From UBA6168 sp964423205 (lineage in GTDB: Bacteria; Bacteroidota; Bacteroidia; Chitinophagales; Saprospiraceae), in assembly GCA_964423205.1 (NCBI GenBank), contig CAYRDX010000017.1:6817-70816 (forward strand): a stretch of 64,000 nt of DNA, in the 5' to 3' direction. Positions within the stretch are counted from its first letter, which is position 1; each line of letters begins with the position of its first letter. The notes below the pieces were generated by a model. The model was not told where the DNA came from. It was given only the letters and a program-made list of their open reading frames with translations, and did no database searches. Made by a program: the position numbers and the translations under genes. This document shows positions 53,417 through 63,700 of the stretch, piece after piece.

Positions 53417-56041
53417 ATGAAAACAGGTTACAGGATTTGTGCAGTATGCCTCATTTATCTCGTTTTATGGCAAATTCACCCTTTAAATGCCCAGATCAAG
53501 GATGATTTTTCTGACGGAAACCATACAGGAAGCCCCGTTTGGTTGGGAGATCAATCCCATTTTATCGTCAATGCTGCCCTTGAATTGCAACTGAATGCTC
53601 CCGCTGCAGGAGTTTCGACCTTGTATCTCCCCGTATCCATTGCAGATTCCAATGTATGGGAAATGTACCTGCGAATGGATTTTGACCCCTCCAACTCCAA
53701 CAGATTGCGCGTTTACTTGCAGTGCAACTCAGAAAACTTCAACACAGGTAAGGGATATTTTCTTCAAATTGGCAAAGACGGAAACACTGATGCCCTGGAA
53801 TTCTTTCGCCAGGATGGAGCAACCTCTGTTCTTTTGGCTACCGGATCTATTGGGGCCGTAGCTTTTTCTCCAAAGCCCAGATTGCGCATTACCAGAGAAA
53901 CCGGAGGTATTTGGACTCTCTCAGTAGATTACACTGGGGGTAACACCCTCAAAAAAGAATTCACGATAAAAGATGACACTTATTTTGGTGGAAACCAATT
54001 CTTCGGATTGCAATGCACCTATTCGAGTACGAGGCGAGATAAATTCTTTTTTGATGACATTTTAATAGCGCCACTGCTGCCCGACAAAAACCCTCCTGTA
54101 TTGGTGTCGGCAATTCCGATTTCAGAAATTGAACTGGATGTCTATTTCAACGAGCCACTTGATGAACTCACAGCAACGGATCCATCCAACTATCAAATCA
54201 ACAATCATGGTTCACCATCCGGATCGTTTTTAGACAATACTAATAAATCGCTTGTTCATTTGGTTTTCTCAAAGCCCTTTGCCAGTCTGACAAACTATAT
54301 GCTGACCACATCAGGTATTAAGGATCTTTCTGGAAATTCAAGTAATTCACAGAACACCGGATTTCAATACATAAAAAAGGAAACTGCCGAAGAGTTTGAC
54401 ATATTAATCAATGAAATTATGGCTGATCCAACGCCACAGGTTGGGTTGCCCAATTTTGAATTTATCGAGTTGTTCAACCGTAGCAACAAAGTAATTGACC
54501 TGGCTGGTTTCGGCTTTTCCAATGGCGGAACCCCACAATTGTTGCCTGGTTATTTGTTGTTGCCTAATAAATATGTATTGGTTTGCGCAATTGCAAATGA
54601 AGAGGCGATGAAGAAATTCGGAGCAGTAGTGCCTCTTACATCTTTTCCAACATTGGCCAACGATGGCGACGACCTTGCGCTTAATGGTCCCGGCGGCAAA
54701 GTCATCCATTTCGTCAATTATTTTTTATCCTGGTATGGTGACTCCAAGAAGGCCGATGGAGGCTGGACACTAGAAATGATTAATCCTATGCGACCTTGCG
54801 GAGAATCTGAAAACTGGACAGCCTCCAAGAATTTGATTGGGGGCACACCTGGGCAACCAAATTCTGTGCTGAATTCCCAACCCGATACCAAGTCACCAGA
54901 ACTGATACGGGTTTCGGTCTCACAGGAAAAGCCTTATGAGCTTCTCCTCTACTTCAGTGAAGGGCTAGATAGAATAAGTGCGGAGAATCCATCTAATTAT
55001 AGTATAGACAAAGGCATTGGCGTTTTTTCCGCCAGTCTGCTGCCGCTGACACGAAGTACTGTTCGGCTGATATTAAACAACTCTTTGCAGCCAAATATCG
55101 TGTACAACCTGATTGTCGGAAAACAGGTGAAAGATTGCAGTGCAAATATTTTTGGAACAAATGACAAGTTAACTTTTGCGCTTCCCGTGCCGATCGAACC
55201 AAAGGATATTGTGATAAATGAAATCTTGTTCAATCCTGTCAGCGGAGGTTCTGATTTTCTCGAATTATATAACCGGAGCAAAAAGGTGATGGACTTAAGT
55301 CAAATCATAATCGCCAATCTGAGTGCTGGATCGGGAAACCCGGTACCTGTAACTACCTCCCGGCTTTTTTATCCCGGTGAGTATATTGTATTTACGCCCT
55401 CGCTTGCTGATATCATATCGAGATACCCTCCTGTGCATGCACAATTACTGATTGGACTGAATTTGCCATCTTTCCCGGATGACAAAGGAAATGTCACTTT
55501 GTACACCAGTGGGTCCTTAGGGCCGACTATCATAGATTCTTTCAATTACGACAGGAAAATGCATCATCCACTTTTGGACGATGAAAACGGTGTTTCGCTT
55601 GAAAGACTCAACCCGGACGCTCCCACTCAAAGCCCCAGTAACTGGCACTCTGCCGCTGCATCTGCCGGGTTCGCTACTCCTGGCTTCAGAAACTCCCAGT
55701 CTTTTGAATCCATTGAAAGGAGCGAGAACTTATTTGACATTCAGGTACCCAAACTTTCTCCTAATGGAGATGGATTTCAGGATTACTTGATCATAAACTT
55801 TTGGCCAGACAAGCCGGGTTATCTGGCCACCATTAAAATTTTCGACGCTGATGGACGACCAGTAAAATCCCTGCTCAATAATGAGTTATTGCCATCTGAA
55901 GGATTTTTTCGATGGGATGGCGATACAGACTCCGGCACTAAAGCGAGGATAGGCATTTACATACTATTGGCAAGGCTATTTCACCCGGATGGCACAACCC
56001 ATGAATTCAAGAAAGCTGTTGTTATTGCCGGGAGCCTATAA
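53417..56041 (+). CDS. Lamin-tail-domain surface protein with FlgD/gliding-type C-terminus
   Basis: 874 residues, exported (signal ending HPLNAQ). Parts in order: a laminin-G-like beta sandwich (about 25-210), two Big/Ig-like segments (SAIPISEIELDVYFNEPLDE; VSVSQEKPYELLLYFSEGLD), each followed by a lamin-tail domain (DILINEIMADPTPQVGLPNF..., DIVINEILFNPVSGGSDFLE...), and a C-terminal domain starting LSPNGDGFQDYLIINF with GIYILLARLFHPDG. The last module resembles the gliding-motility-associated CTD/FlgD fold used for T9SS export. Likely a cell-surface or secreted adhesin-like or nuclease-associated protein; exact role unknown. Confidence 0.9.
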   Translation: MKTGYRICAVCLIYLVLWQIHPLNAQIKDDFSDGNHTGSPVWLGDQSHFIVNAALELQLNAPAAGVSTLYLPVSIADSNVWEMYLRMDFDPSNSNRLRVYLQCNSENFNTGKGYFLQIGKDGNTDALEFFRQDGATSVLLATGSIGAVAFSPKPRLRITRETGGIWTLSVDYTGGNTLKKEFTIKDDTYFGGNQFFGLQCTYSSTRRDKFFFDDILIAPLLPDKNPPVLVSAIPISEIELDVYFNEPLDELTATDPSNYQINNHGSPSGSFLDNTNKSLVHLVFSKPFASLTNYMLTTSGIKDLSGNSSNSQNTGFQYIKKETAEEFDILINEIMADPTPQVGLPNFEFIELFNRSNKVIDLAGFGFSNGGTPQLLPGYLLLPNKYVLVCAIANEEAMKKFGAVVPLTSFPTLANDGDDLALNGPGGKVIHFVNYFLSWYGDSKKADGGWTLEMINPMRPCGESENWTASKNLIGGTPGQPNSVLNSQPDTKSPELIRVSVSQEKPYELLLYFSEGLDRISAENPSNYSIDKGIGVFSASLLPLTRSTVRLILNNSLQPNIVYNLIVGKQVKDCSANIFGTNDKLTFALPVPIEPKDIVINEILFNPVSGGSDFLELYNRSKKVMDLSQIIIANLSAGSGNPVPVTTSRLFYPGEYIVFTPSLADIISRYPPVHAQLLIGLNLPSFPDDKGNVTLYTSGSLGPTIIDSFNYDRKMHHPLLDDENGVSLERLNPDAPTQSPSNWHSAAASAGFATPGFRNSQSFESIERSENLFDIQVPKLSPNGDGFQDYLIINFWPDKPGYLATIKIFDADGRPVKSLLNNELLPSEGFFRWDGDTDSGTKARIGIYILLARLFHPDGTTHEFKKAVVIAGSL

Positions 56042-56075
56042 CATTATTGTTGGCGATGTCTTTGAGTCCAAAAAT

Positions 56076-56110
56076 AAAGCGGAGCTTCAATAGGCTCCGC
56101 TTTCTCTTTT
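56076..56110 (+). terminator. Terminator after the lamin-tail gene
   Basis: AAAGCGGAGC (56076-56085) pairs with GCTCCGCTTT (56094-56103), followed by CTCTTTTTTT. The rest of 56104-56471 shows no supported gene. Confidence 0.9.
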
Positions 56111-56471
56111 TTTCCGGCAACGTTATAGCTGGTTAGATTCTTAAAAACTGGCGGGTTTACCACAGGTCAAAACCCTTCAAGATAAGACCAAAATTCCATC
56201 AATAAAACGTTGCACATTTATATGAGACCAGTGAAGATGCTTAAATCATCAACAGGCACAAAAATCGTCTTGATTTGCCCTAAGTGAAAATCCCAAAAAG
56301 GAAAAACCGTGACGTTAAATAGCGTTAATCCAGGGTTAAAAATCATTAAGCGACCAATACAATAATGGTTGTTCTTGAATGGCTACCTTTTCATCAACAG
56401 GCAGATTGTCTTTCAGGCGGGAATAACTGTAGAGCATCAATACTTTCAAAACTTCCAGAAAATAACACAAT

Positions 56472-56912
56472 ATGAAACCAAGATTTTTTGCCCTGACTGT
56501 GACTTTAATTTTTGTCCTTTCTTCATGCAGCACTCGACTTTCCTATTTTACACAGGATTTGTATGCTGAGTATAATTGGACTGATAATGACTGGAAGAAG
56601 ATTCAATTCTACATTTCAAACGATATCTTCTTGCGCCGCGAATTATCAGGTGTGGCTTCTGAAATCAATTCCGGTAAAATAAGGGTAGAAAATGGCCGGT
56701 GGATTGAAGAAGTTATCATTCCAAAAAGAACCCCAAGTGCCTTCATATTCAGCCCAAAAACAGAACGTTTTGCGGTTAGTTTTGATGAAGGCAATGACAT
56801 CAGGTATCCGATTTTTGGCCCAAATCCAAAATTCAATGACCGCTATGTTTTACTTGCATCTGAGCGGCAAAAAGGAGGGGGAAAGGCAGGGCTGATTGGT
56901 TCTATTTTATAA
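56472..56912 (+). CDS. Hypothetical lipoprotein
   Basis: 146 residues. Signal peptide with lipobox LSSC (Cys19), then a soluble part: LSYFTQDLYAEYNWTDNDWK, KKIQFYISNDIFLRR-type text and RYPIFGPNPKFNDRYVLLAS. The end (ERQKGGGKAGLIGSIL) is abrupt and Gly-rich and may be a degraded tail. No family recognised. It stands alone, flanked by gaps of more than 300 bp on both sides. Confidence 0.7.
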   Translation: MKPRFFALTVTLIFVLSSCSTRLSYFTQDLYAEYNWTDNDWKKIQFYISNDIFLRRELSGVASEINSGKIRVENGRWIEEVIIPKRTPSAFIFSPKTERFAVSFDEGNDIRYPIFGPNPKFNDRYVLLASERQKGGGKAGLIGSIL

Positions 56913-56968
56913 GGGTTTTTTGATTTCAGATTTAAGATATCAGACCCCATCAGAGCCTACCCCAAAAA

Positions 56969-57097
56969 ATGACTCCAATTGCTTTTGAAGCGTATATCAA
57001 AGAACTAAAAGACAGAGAAAGAACTGAACTTGAAATCTACACCGTAAATAACCAAAATAGTGTCAATCCACTTCAACTCGAATTCAATTTCGGTTGA
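56969..57097 (+). CDS. Possible small protein
   Basis: 42 codons from an ATG (start MTPIAFEAYIKELKDRERTE, end LQLEFNFG). The helical, charged composition looks protein-like, but there is no family match and it may be a leftover. It lies in the 56913-57236 gap. Confidence 0.25.
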   Translation: MTPIAFEAYIKELKDRERTELEIYTVNNQNSVNPLQLEFNFG

Positions 57098-57135
57098 TGA
57101 TTTATTCACTCAGGTCAACCTATTTTAGGACAGGA

Positions 57136-57189
57136 CATATCGTCAATCATATATCGTCAATCAAAAACCAGTCAAAAACCAGAACCAAT
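57136..57189. repeat. Short direct repeats
   Basis: ATATCGTCAATC occurs twice (about 57137 and 57151), then TCAAAAACCAG twice (about 57161 and 57172). Low-complexity duplications in a non-coding gap. Confidence 0.6.
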
Positions 57190-57236
57190 CAGCACTGCCG
57201 TAAAGGGTTGGAACGTTAGAAGCAAGCACTGCATAC

Positions 57237-58352
57237 TCAGGGATTGTCAATCACAATGAACTCAACCCTTCGGTTGAGCTGTCTTCCTTTTTCAGAATTG
57301 TTCCCGGCAACAGGGCTTATTTCCCCCAAACCCTTGTGCGATAATCGCTCAGATGCTATTCCATTGGTTTTAAGCCAAGTGACAACTGATTCAGCTCTGT
57401 TTTCGGAAAGTTTCAGGTTGTAATCATAATCTGCAGTACTGTCGGTATGGCCTTGGATTTGAATTTTCACCTTCTGATTTACTTTCATCCATGTTGCCAA
57501 TCGATCCAGCTGAGGTAAAGAAGCAGGCATCAATGTCGCTTTATCCACCTCAAAGTATATATTTTCCAACGCGAATGGGATGCCAACTACAACTGGCTGG
57601 CCCTCAAAAACAGAAAGAATAGTAGCGGATTCCTTTCTCACAAGCACGTCATCCACAAAGTAAAACGCATAGTTCAGGGTTGCCTTATTAGTATCGGCAA
57701 GTACCAATGAATCAGGGAAAAAATTGCCCAGTAACAAATACTGATAGGAGCTATCGGCAATGAATGTTCCGCCAAGTTTGACCCATTCTCCTTTTGACGG
57801 TGCCAAAATGCTATCTGCAAAAACAAAAGGGTGCACACTGGATAACCACTCGACCGAGTTCGTTTTCATTCTCTGTGTTGTGAAAGCAATTCCGAAGTGG
57901 CTGGTTTTTATCCCGTTGTGCTGTGTTGAAAGCCAGCACTCTGCCAAGTATTTTTCTCCCTGTACTAAAGGTTCCAACAACTTTACCTGTATGTATTCCT
58001 TACAATGCCGTATGCCGGAGAGGCAGCCAAAGGTTTTCAATCCAATCATAACTTGACCTGAACGTGCATGGTAACCGCTCATGTTAATGTTTGGCCTGGG
58101 TGGGCGCATATATGGCAGTTTATCATTAACGAGTACATCAGGAGACCCTTCATTGGGAGAAGTCCAAAAATGAATGGTTTTTTCAAAAGCTACATTGTTT
58201 GCCATCCAGAAAGCAGGCATTCTGGAGCATTGTTCGAAGCCGGGATTTGGCACTATGTTAATTGACTGGGCGGCAATTTGCCAAGGCAATATGAGGAAGA
58301 ACGCATGCCGTAATAAATATGTTGGATGGAGGGATGTACTACTCGATTTCAT
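57237..58352 (-). CDS. OmpA-family outer-membrane protein
   Basis: 371 residues from the ATG at 58352, which gives a proper signal peptide (LLRHAFFLILPWQIAAQS). The N-terminal two thirds form a beta-sandwich module (NIVPNPGFEQCSRMPAFWM... GEWVKLGGTFIADSSYQYLL). The C-terminal third is the OmpA peptidoglycan-binding domain: ENIYFEVDKATLMPASLPQL, KIQIQGHTDSTADYDYNLKL, LSENRAESVVTWLKTNGI and GRQLNRRVEF. It ties the outer membrane to the wall. This NPGFEQ-plus-OmpA form is common in Bacteroidota. The upstream extension of the frame has no signal and is not used. Confidence 0.9.
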   Translation of the reverse strand: MKSSSTSLHPTYLLRHAFFLILPWQIAAQSINIVPNPGFEQCSRMPAFWMANNVAFEKTIHFWTSPNEGSPDVLVNDKLPYMRPPRPNINMSGYHARSGQVMIGLKTFGCLSGIRHCKEYIQVKLLEPLVQGEKYLAECWLSTQHNGIKTSHFGIAFTTQRMKTNSVEWLSSVHPFVFADSILAPSKGEWVKLGGTFIADSSYQYLLLGNFFPDSLVLADTNKATLNYAFYFVDDVLVRKESATILSVFEGQPVVVGIPFALENIYFEVDKATLMPASLPQLDRLATWMKVNQKVKIQIQGHTDSTADYDYNLKLSENRAESVVTWLKTNGIASERLSHKGLGEISPVAGNNSEKGRQLNRRVEFIVIDNP

Positions 58353-58425
58353 GATTCTCGGCAGTGGATTTACAACGTTGGATTTAGTAAGCCCTAAGAG
58401 TTGTATCGGGTTTGTGGCAAAGTTT

Positions 58426-58857
58426 TTACTGTTTAATGTTAAATAAATCCGAATCGAAAAGTTCCACCTTTTCAACACGTCCTTTTTTAAGGGAAAGCAG
58501 TTGCGGATAATCCCCATCACCAATTTCTCCTTTTAACAGGTTCTGGCTGTCAATAATGAGATTCTTTCGAGCTATTGATTTTTTTTCCAGTTGCAACTTA
58601 AGCAACTTGTCATCATTCACGTCAGTAAATATTACCAGTGTATTGCCAAGTCGTTCAATGTTTTTGGCAACGAATCCGGTTGCTGCACCTACGCAGCGCG
58701 GGCAGCCCGAATTTGGAATGACTATGCAAAATTGATACTTTTCCAAATCGCTCTTTGCAACTATTTTCCCCAGTTCTTCTGAAAAATCCTGGCTCTCCTT
58801 TTGTACGCATGAAGCTAACATGAAGAGGATTCCTAACATCAGTATCCACTTATTCAT
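58426..58857 (-). CDS. Thioredoxin-like lipoprotein with CPRC motif
   Basis: 143 residues from the ATG at 58857. Signal with lipobox LASC (about residue 17). The core VIPNSGCPRCVGAATGFV has a CxxC redox pair in a thioredoxin-like setting, followed by a strand-helix order (NTLVIFTDVNDDKLLKLQLE) and no clear cis-Pro. Probably a membrane-anchored thiol-disulfide protein. Its start overlaps the end of the DUF4221 gene by 8 bp, so the two are co-translated. Confidence 0.78.
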   Translation of the reverse strand: MNKWILMLGILFMLASCVQKESQDFSEELGKIVAKSDLEKYQFCIVIPNSGCPRCVGAATGFVAKNIERLGNTLVIFTDVNDDKLLKLQLEKKSIARKNLIIDSQNLLKGEIGDGDYPQLLSLKKGRVEKVELFDSDLFNIKQ

Positions 58858-60031
58858 TGGCAAAAAGGTTAAAAATACCGAAAGTAAGTTCATTCTCGTT
58901 CTCTTTATATCTATTCCGTTTTGCGATGTGAAGCCCATCATCAGTAAGAAAATACATCATTGTTTGATATTCATTAACAGGCATAATTGTTTCACCCAAA
59001 AATTCAAATGACTCGCTCAGTATAACTATACCAGTTTTCATTCGCACAGACCTTGGATTCAATTTAAACTCATCCACACTTACGGGATGAAATGCAATAC
59101 GATAATAAACCCTTTTCTTTATGTCATAGAGTACTGGACCATAGCTTGGTGTGGTGAAGTCATATTGGTTCATTTTTTCTTCGTCGGTTATCAGTTTTAT
59201 GTGATTTGGGTCAAGTGGTTTGAATTCTTCAAAATCTGGGCTGGCAGCTTTAAGGGGCTTCATCTCAAAAGTTCTCGGGTCTGCTTCATAAAGGTCCGGA
59301 CTTCCACCGAAGCTTATCAGGAACTTTTCAGTATGCGGATTATAGCAATGATAAGTAATGTACTTGAAGTATCCCCAATGTCCCTTATTGTAAAATTTGG
59401 GGCGAGCGAACAGATAAGACACGTCACCTGTAGCCAAATCTAAACAAATTGTATTATTAAGCTTGGTATGATCGTTTTGTGTGTAAAAATTGAAACCGAT
59501 CAGATAAAGCTTGTTTTCAATTTTAAAGGCAGGGAAATTCGTTTCTAATTGAGCATGAGGCATATTTTTTTCATCTTCAGCGGTGAGATTATATTTTCGG
59601 CGTATTTTGCCGGTTGTATCGGTCAGAAGAAGAACTTTTGTCATATAATTTAGGAGGTAGATTGTATCAAAGTTGACCACGAGATGCCCCATCTGATAAT
59701 TTGGTCCGACACCGTCAGGTCCTTCCTTTCTAAAAAGGATTCTTTTTTTCAATTGCCTTGTGTCATAGTCATAGGTGTATATAGCGTTAGCTACCGTGTT
59801 AAAAAAGCTGAGATACCGTTGGTTCCCATTTGTAAAGAATTGCAAGGAATGTTGCGAAAAACCGGTAAGAGTATCTAATGGGAAGCTGATTTCTTTAACT
59901 TCCGCAAGCCGGTATTTTGCCGTCTTTTTCCCGCTTTGTCCAATGTTTTCTTTTTTCTCTGACTTTGAGCACCCAAATGGTAATATTATCCCAATACACA
60001 GTATAAGGGGAAGTGAATAACATATTCTCAT
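58850..60031 (-). CDS. DUF4221 lipoprotein (six-bladed propeller-like)
   Basis: 393 residues. Signal with lipobox PFGC (Cys21). Beta-rich repeats follow: LDTLTGFSQHSLQFFTNGNQ, FRKEGPDGVGPNYQMGHLVV, FAFKIENKLYLIGFNF-like text, HCYNPHTEKFLISFGGSPDL and a final LHIAKRNRYKENENELTFGI. These are features of DUF4221, a family of surface lipoproteins often found with small NVEALA-type secreted peptides in Bacteroidota. The downstream thioredoxin-like lipoprotein overlaps it, and a small Cys-containing peptide gene lies upstream on the same strand. Confidence 0.85.
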   Translation of the reverse strand: MRICYSLPLILCIGIILPFGCSKSEKKENIGQSGKKTAKYRLAEVKEISFPLDTLTGFSQHSLQFFTNGNQRYLSFFNTVANAIYTYDYDTRQLKKRILFRKEGPDGVGPNYQMGHLVVNFDTIYLLNYMTKVLLLTDTTGKIRRKYNLTAEDEKNMPHAQLETNFPAFKIENKLYLIGFNFYTQNDHTKLNNTICLDLATGDVSYLFARPKFYNKGHWGYFKYITYHCYNPHTEKFLISFGGSPDLYEADPRTFEMKPLKAASPDFEEFKPLDPNHIKLITDEEKMNQYDFTTPSYGPVLYDIKKRVYYRIAFHPVSVDEFKLNPRSVRMKTGIVILSESFEFLGETIMPVNEYQTMMYFLTDDGLHIAKRNRYKENENELTFGIFNLFANE

Positions 60032-60319
60032 GGTATTTCTGATTTCAAAAAAAGCATATTTGAATTTGCATATAATGGTTTTAGGCTCTTTTGATGATTT
60101 AGTAAATTAGCTAAAGAGGCTTTCCAAATTTCAGGAAGAGTGCATTTCAAATTGTCCCTGAATGTGTCGTACTGCCGAACCAAAGTCCGATGATAGGATA
60201 GATTTTACTGAAGCGACAACTTTAAAACCACAATTCTATGACGCTATCGGTAAGAAGCCAAAAGCCGACAACACTGCTATTTTAATGCGCAAATCCAAAC
60301 ATGCGCCGATGCCGAGCTT

Positions 60320-60520
60320 TTATCCTTCCTCATCTCCATAAATTACCACCCCGTAACATGTTTGGATTTCGTGAGGAAAGACACATTTGTATCCTCCTCC
60401 TCCTTGTAATGGTGTACATTTGCCAATATTTCGCGAACCCTTTATACAATCATCATACGCCATATTGGTGCCTGCGATGATAAGTCCAACCAAAAGAAGT
60501 AAAACCTTGGCCTTTTTCAT
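60320..60520 (-). CDS. Small secreted Cys-containing peptide (NVEALA-like)
   Basis: 66 residues: signal-like MKKAKVLLLLVGLIIAGTNM, then a 46-residue mature part with four Cys (CIKGSRNIGKC, GGGGYKCVFP, IQTCYG) and an acidic end. The size, the Lys-rich signal and the Cys and Gly pattern resemble NVEALA-domain peptides, which in Bacteroidota sit beside propeller-like lipoproteins such as DUF4221. Here TNMAYDD takes the place of the NVEALA cleavage motif, so membership is uncertain. It lies 288 bp upstream of the DUF4221 gene on the same strand. Function unknown; a signal or exported-peptide role is a guess. Confidence 0.6.
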   Translation of the reverse strand: MKKAKVLLLLVGLIIAGTNMAYDDCIKGSRNIGKCTPLQGGGGYKCVFPHEIQTCYGVVIYGDEEG

Positions 60521-60671
60521 TTCTTGAAAATTTAATGCTGAAACTATGTGAACATTGCTCATCTCAGAATCCCCCTGTCTGCTCGAAAGCCAGCCTTTTA
60601 GTCAGCCCACCCGCAGCTTTGGCAAATTCCCGGAATGAACTACACAAATATCGCCCATTTTCTGAAACCTG

Positions 60672-60721
60672 GATCGGACAAGACCGGACAAAACGGGACA
60701 AGATCGGACAAGATCGGACAG
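60672..60721. repeat. Five tandem copies of a 10-bp unit
   Basis: GATCGGACAA, GACCGGACAA, AACGGGACAA, GATCGGACAA, GATCGGACAG in direct succession. The spacing equals about one helical turn, so a bound protein would contact one face of the DNA. It ends 12 bp from the RND pump stop codon and lies 150 bp upstream of the peptide gene. Confidence 0.9.
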
Positions 60722-60732
60722 CTCAGAACATA

Positions 60733-63700
60733 TCAATTGGACAGGTTGGGTTTAGGGGTTCCCCCGGTGGCTTTGAGCAGCAACACCGGCATGAAAAAAA
60801 CGATTACCAGCAGGGAAAACAACAGCCCGCCCGACGCCCCCACCGCAAGAGAAAACCAGAATATCTCCTGCTCACCTAATGCCAGGAAGGGAATAAGTCC
60901 TAACACAGTGGAAAATACAGTGAGCACCACGGGTGTGATTTTCTGCCGGAAAGCCTTCAGAAACAAGGTCACCTCATTCCGTCTTTTTTGAATCTTTTTA
61001 AAGCGGTTGTAATCACTGATAATCAGAATAAGGCCCGATACGGCCTGTCCGCTGACAAGCAGAAAAGCGGCATAACCTCCTTGGTCGAAATAAAAATCAC
61101 CCCAATAGAAGGTCAGAAAAATACCGATGAAGGAGGCGGGAATAAGCAGCAGGTTGGCGAGGCCTTGTCGCAGGGAATTGAATTGTATGGCACAGATAAA
61201 GAAGATCATAGCCATAACCAATACCAGCACCGCGTATGGTTTGCGCTTGCCGGAACCCCAGGTATGTCTGGTCTGTTTTGCCGAATAACCCAGGGGAATT
61301 TCCTGCCGCAGTTCCGCCAGACAACGATCCAGAAACTGCTGTCCGAACCGTGTGCTACCCGTATATTCAAATGCCAACAAACGCAAATACTGTTGATCCT
61401 CTTTTTGTACGGAGGTCGTGACCTTCATTTTTTCAATCCTTGTCAAGTCTGGGAAAAAGGCCATTAAAGAGTCAATGCGCTGGGTCTTATTTTGTAACAA
61501 CCAGAGGTCGTGGTGCGACAGCTTGCTGTTTTCCAACCGGAGTGGGATGTTGCCGGGTGTGTAAAAGTCGGGCGAAGGCGCTTGATTGTATTCCCGGAGT
61601 GCGTTGACCAATTGGACTGAAGTCAGCTTTCGTTCCGCCAGGTGTTTTGCATCCGGTTGCATTACCAGTTCGTACAGGTCTTTTTCCCACCAGTTTATAT
61701 TTGCATTGGTGTTGATCTTCTGCACCCGCGGGTGTGCTTCCAGTTTTCCGGCGAGGCGTTCGGTGAGGTCTTGCAATTCCTCTTTGTTATATCCGCGAAA
61801 TACGACATGATAGCTGGGCGGCATATTTGCGGCATCGTTGCTAAAGCCTTTACCAACCCCATAAATATTCCATTTTACCCCTCCGAAATTCAAGCTGAAT
61901 TGTATGAGGCGGCTTCGCAAAATATAAGGCAAAGCGGGGTCGCTGCCTTTGGGAAAGCGTATCGTGGTCATTCCAAATTGTCCGCTGTTCACTTCAGTTG
62001 TCATCTGACGAATGTCGCTTTGGTGTTGCTGTAATACATAAGCTTCCACCTTTCTGAAAACATTGTTCAATTGAGCAGTTGTGCCGCCAAATGGCAAAGC
62101 GCCCTGTACGAAAAGAAGGGTTTCTTCCGGTTCGCGCCATCCCGAGCCCTCCCAAACGTAATTTGTGAATAAGCGCAAAGTGCCACCCGTAATTTTGTCC
62201 AGATGAGGCTTTATGCTTTCGCGGTAAAAAACAGAGCCGAGCGTCTTATTGTACCAATCCCAGCTTTCTATTTTCGAAGGCAGCATAAAAATGGGCAATC
62301 CGAACAACAGTACCATAGCTGCAATTGACGTTTTTCGCCAATGCAACAATAGATTCACCATCATTCCGTAGTAGCGATACCACGTGATGTTCCTGTAAAA
62401 GTGCCTTCTTTGCCTTTGCCCGGCAGGGGATGTCATGTTCATTTTATCCATCAAAGCCGGAATAAACCAAAAGGCTACGGCCAGAGATACCGACAGGTTG
62501 ATGATGATCACAGCAGCAAAGTCGCTGAGTTGCAGTCTCCAGGCCTCATCCAGGAAAAACAGTACCACCAAGGAAGCAAGTGTGGTCAGCGTACATGCAG
62601 CCAATGCAGGCCATACCAGGCGCTCTGCTCCCTTTCGTAAATTCGTTGAAAGATGGTGGGCCATGATGATGCTGTTATCTATGACCATACCAAAAGAAAG
62701 TGTAATTCCTGCCAGAGCATATATGTGCAACTGCACATTGAACAAGTCATAAAATATGAAAGCTATACCGAGGTTGATAACCAACGCGGAAATAATGAGA
62801 AAGACATATTTCCAACTGCGATAAACAAAGGCCGCAAATAGTAAGAGTATAATGAGTGAAAGCAGCGTGCGTTGTAATATTTTGTCCAATTCATTCTGCA
62901 ATGTTTTGCTCCCGTCATGTTCCAGTGCAAGTGAATAGCCCTTTGGAAAAGCCAGTGCAATTTCGTCAATCAGTTTTTTTGCAAGTTGTGCCGTTTTCAG
63001 TTGGTTCGCCCCCCGTTCAGGATACAGAAGCAGGCGCAAACTGTTTTGACCGTTGATCCGGTAATAATTTCGTGGCTTTTGCTCCTCAAAATGCACGGCT
63101 GCAACATCATCCACACGTATTAACCGGTTCGACCTGCTGGCAACAACAATGGACTCCAGCCTTTCTTTTTCCACAGGCCACTCGATGTTTGAACTTTGCG
63201 TTTCAACCCCCGGGTTGTTATCCAAATTTCCGGGTAATGCTATGGCGACCCTAACAGGGTTTACTATGATTCCCTGCCGGGCCAAACCGATTGACTGATT
63301 CTGAAACTGCTCCTTGATTGCGAGCAGTAGTTCATTCCGTTTAATCGACAAAGAAGCCAGGAGGCTTTCTTCGTAACGGATTACCCACTCCATGCGGTTA
63401 CCGCCTGTGACAGCAATGCTTCCTATGCCAGGTGTTGCTGCCATTTGGGGTGCAAGTTGGTCTTGAGCAAACGAGAACAATTCCGTTGGGGTAGCAGGGG
63501 CACTCAGGGCATAAGTCAGTAAGGGGCGCTCCTGCATGGCCTCATCGGGCCTGGAAAGAGATATGTCAGGATAAGAAACACCTTGTGGCAACTGAGGCCA
63601 TAAGCGGCGGATGGTATTGGCAACTTCGAAACGGAAATACGATAAATCGGTATCTCTGTTGAGTTCCAGGGTGATGCGGCCACTGCTTCGCCCCGATTCG

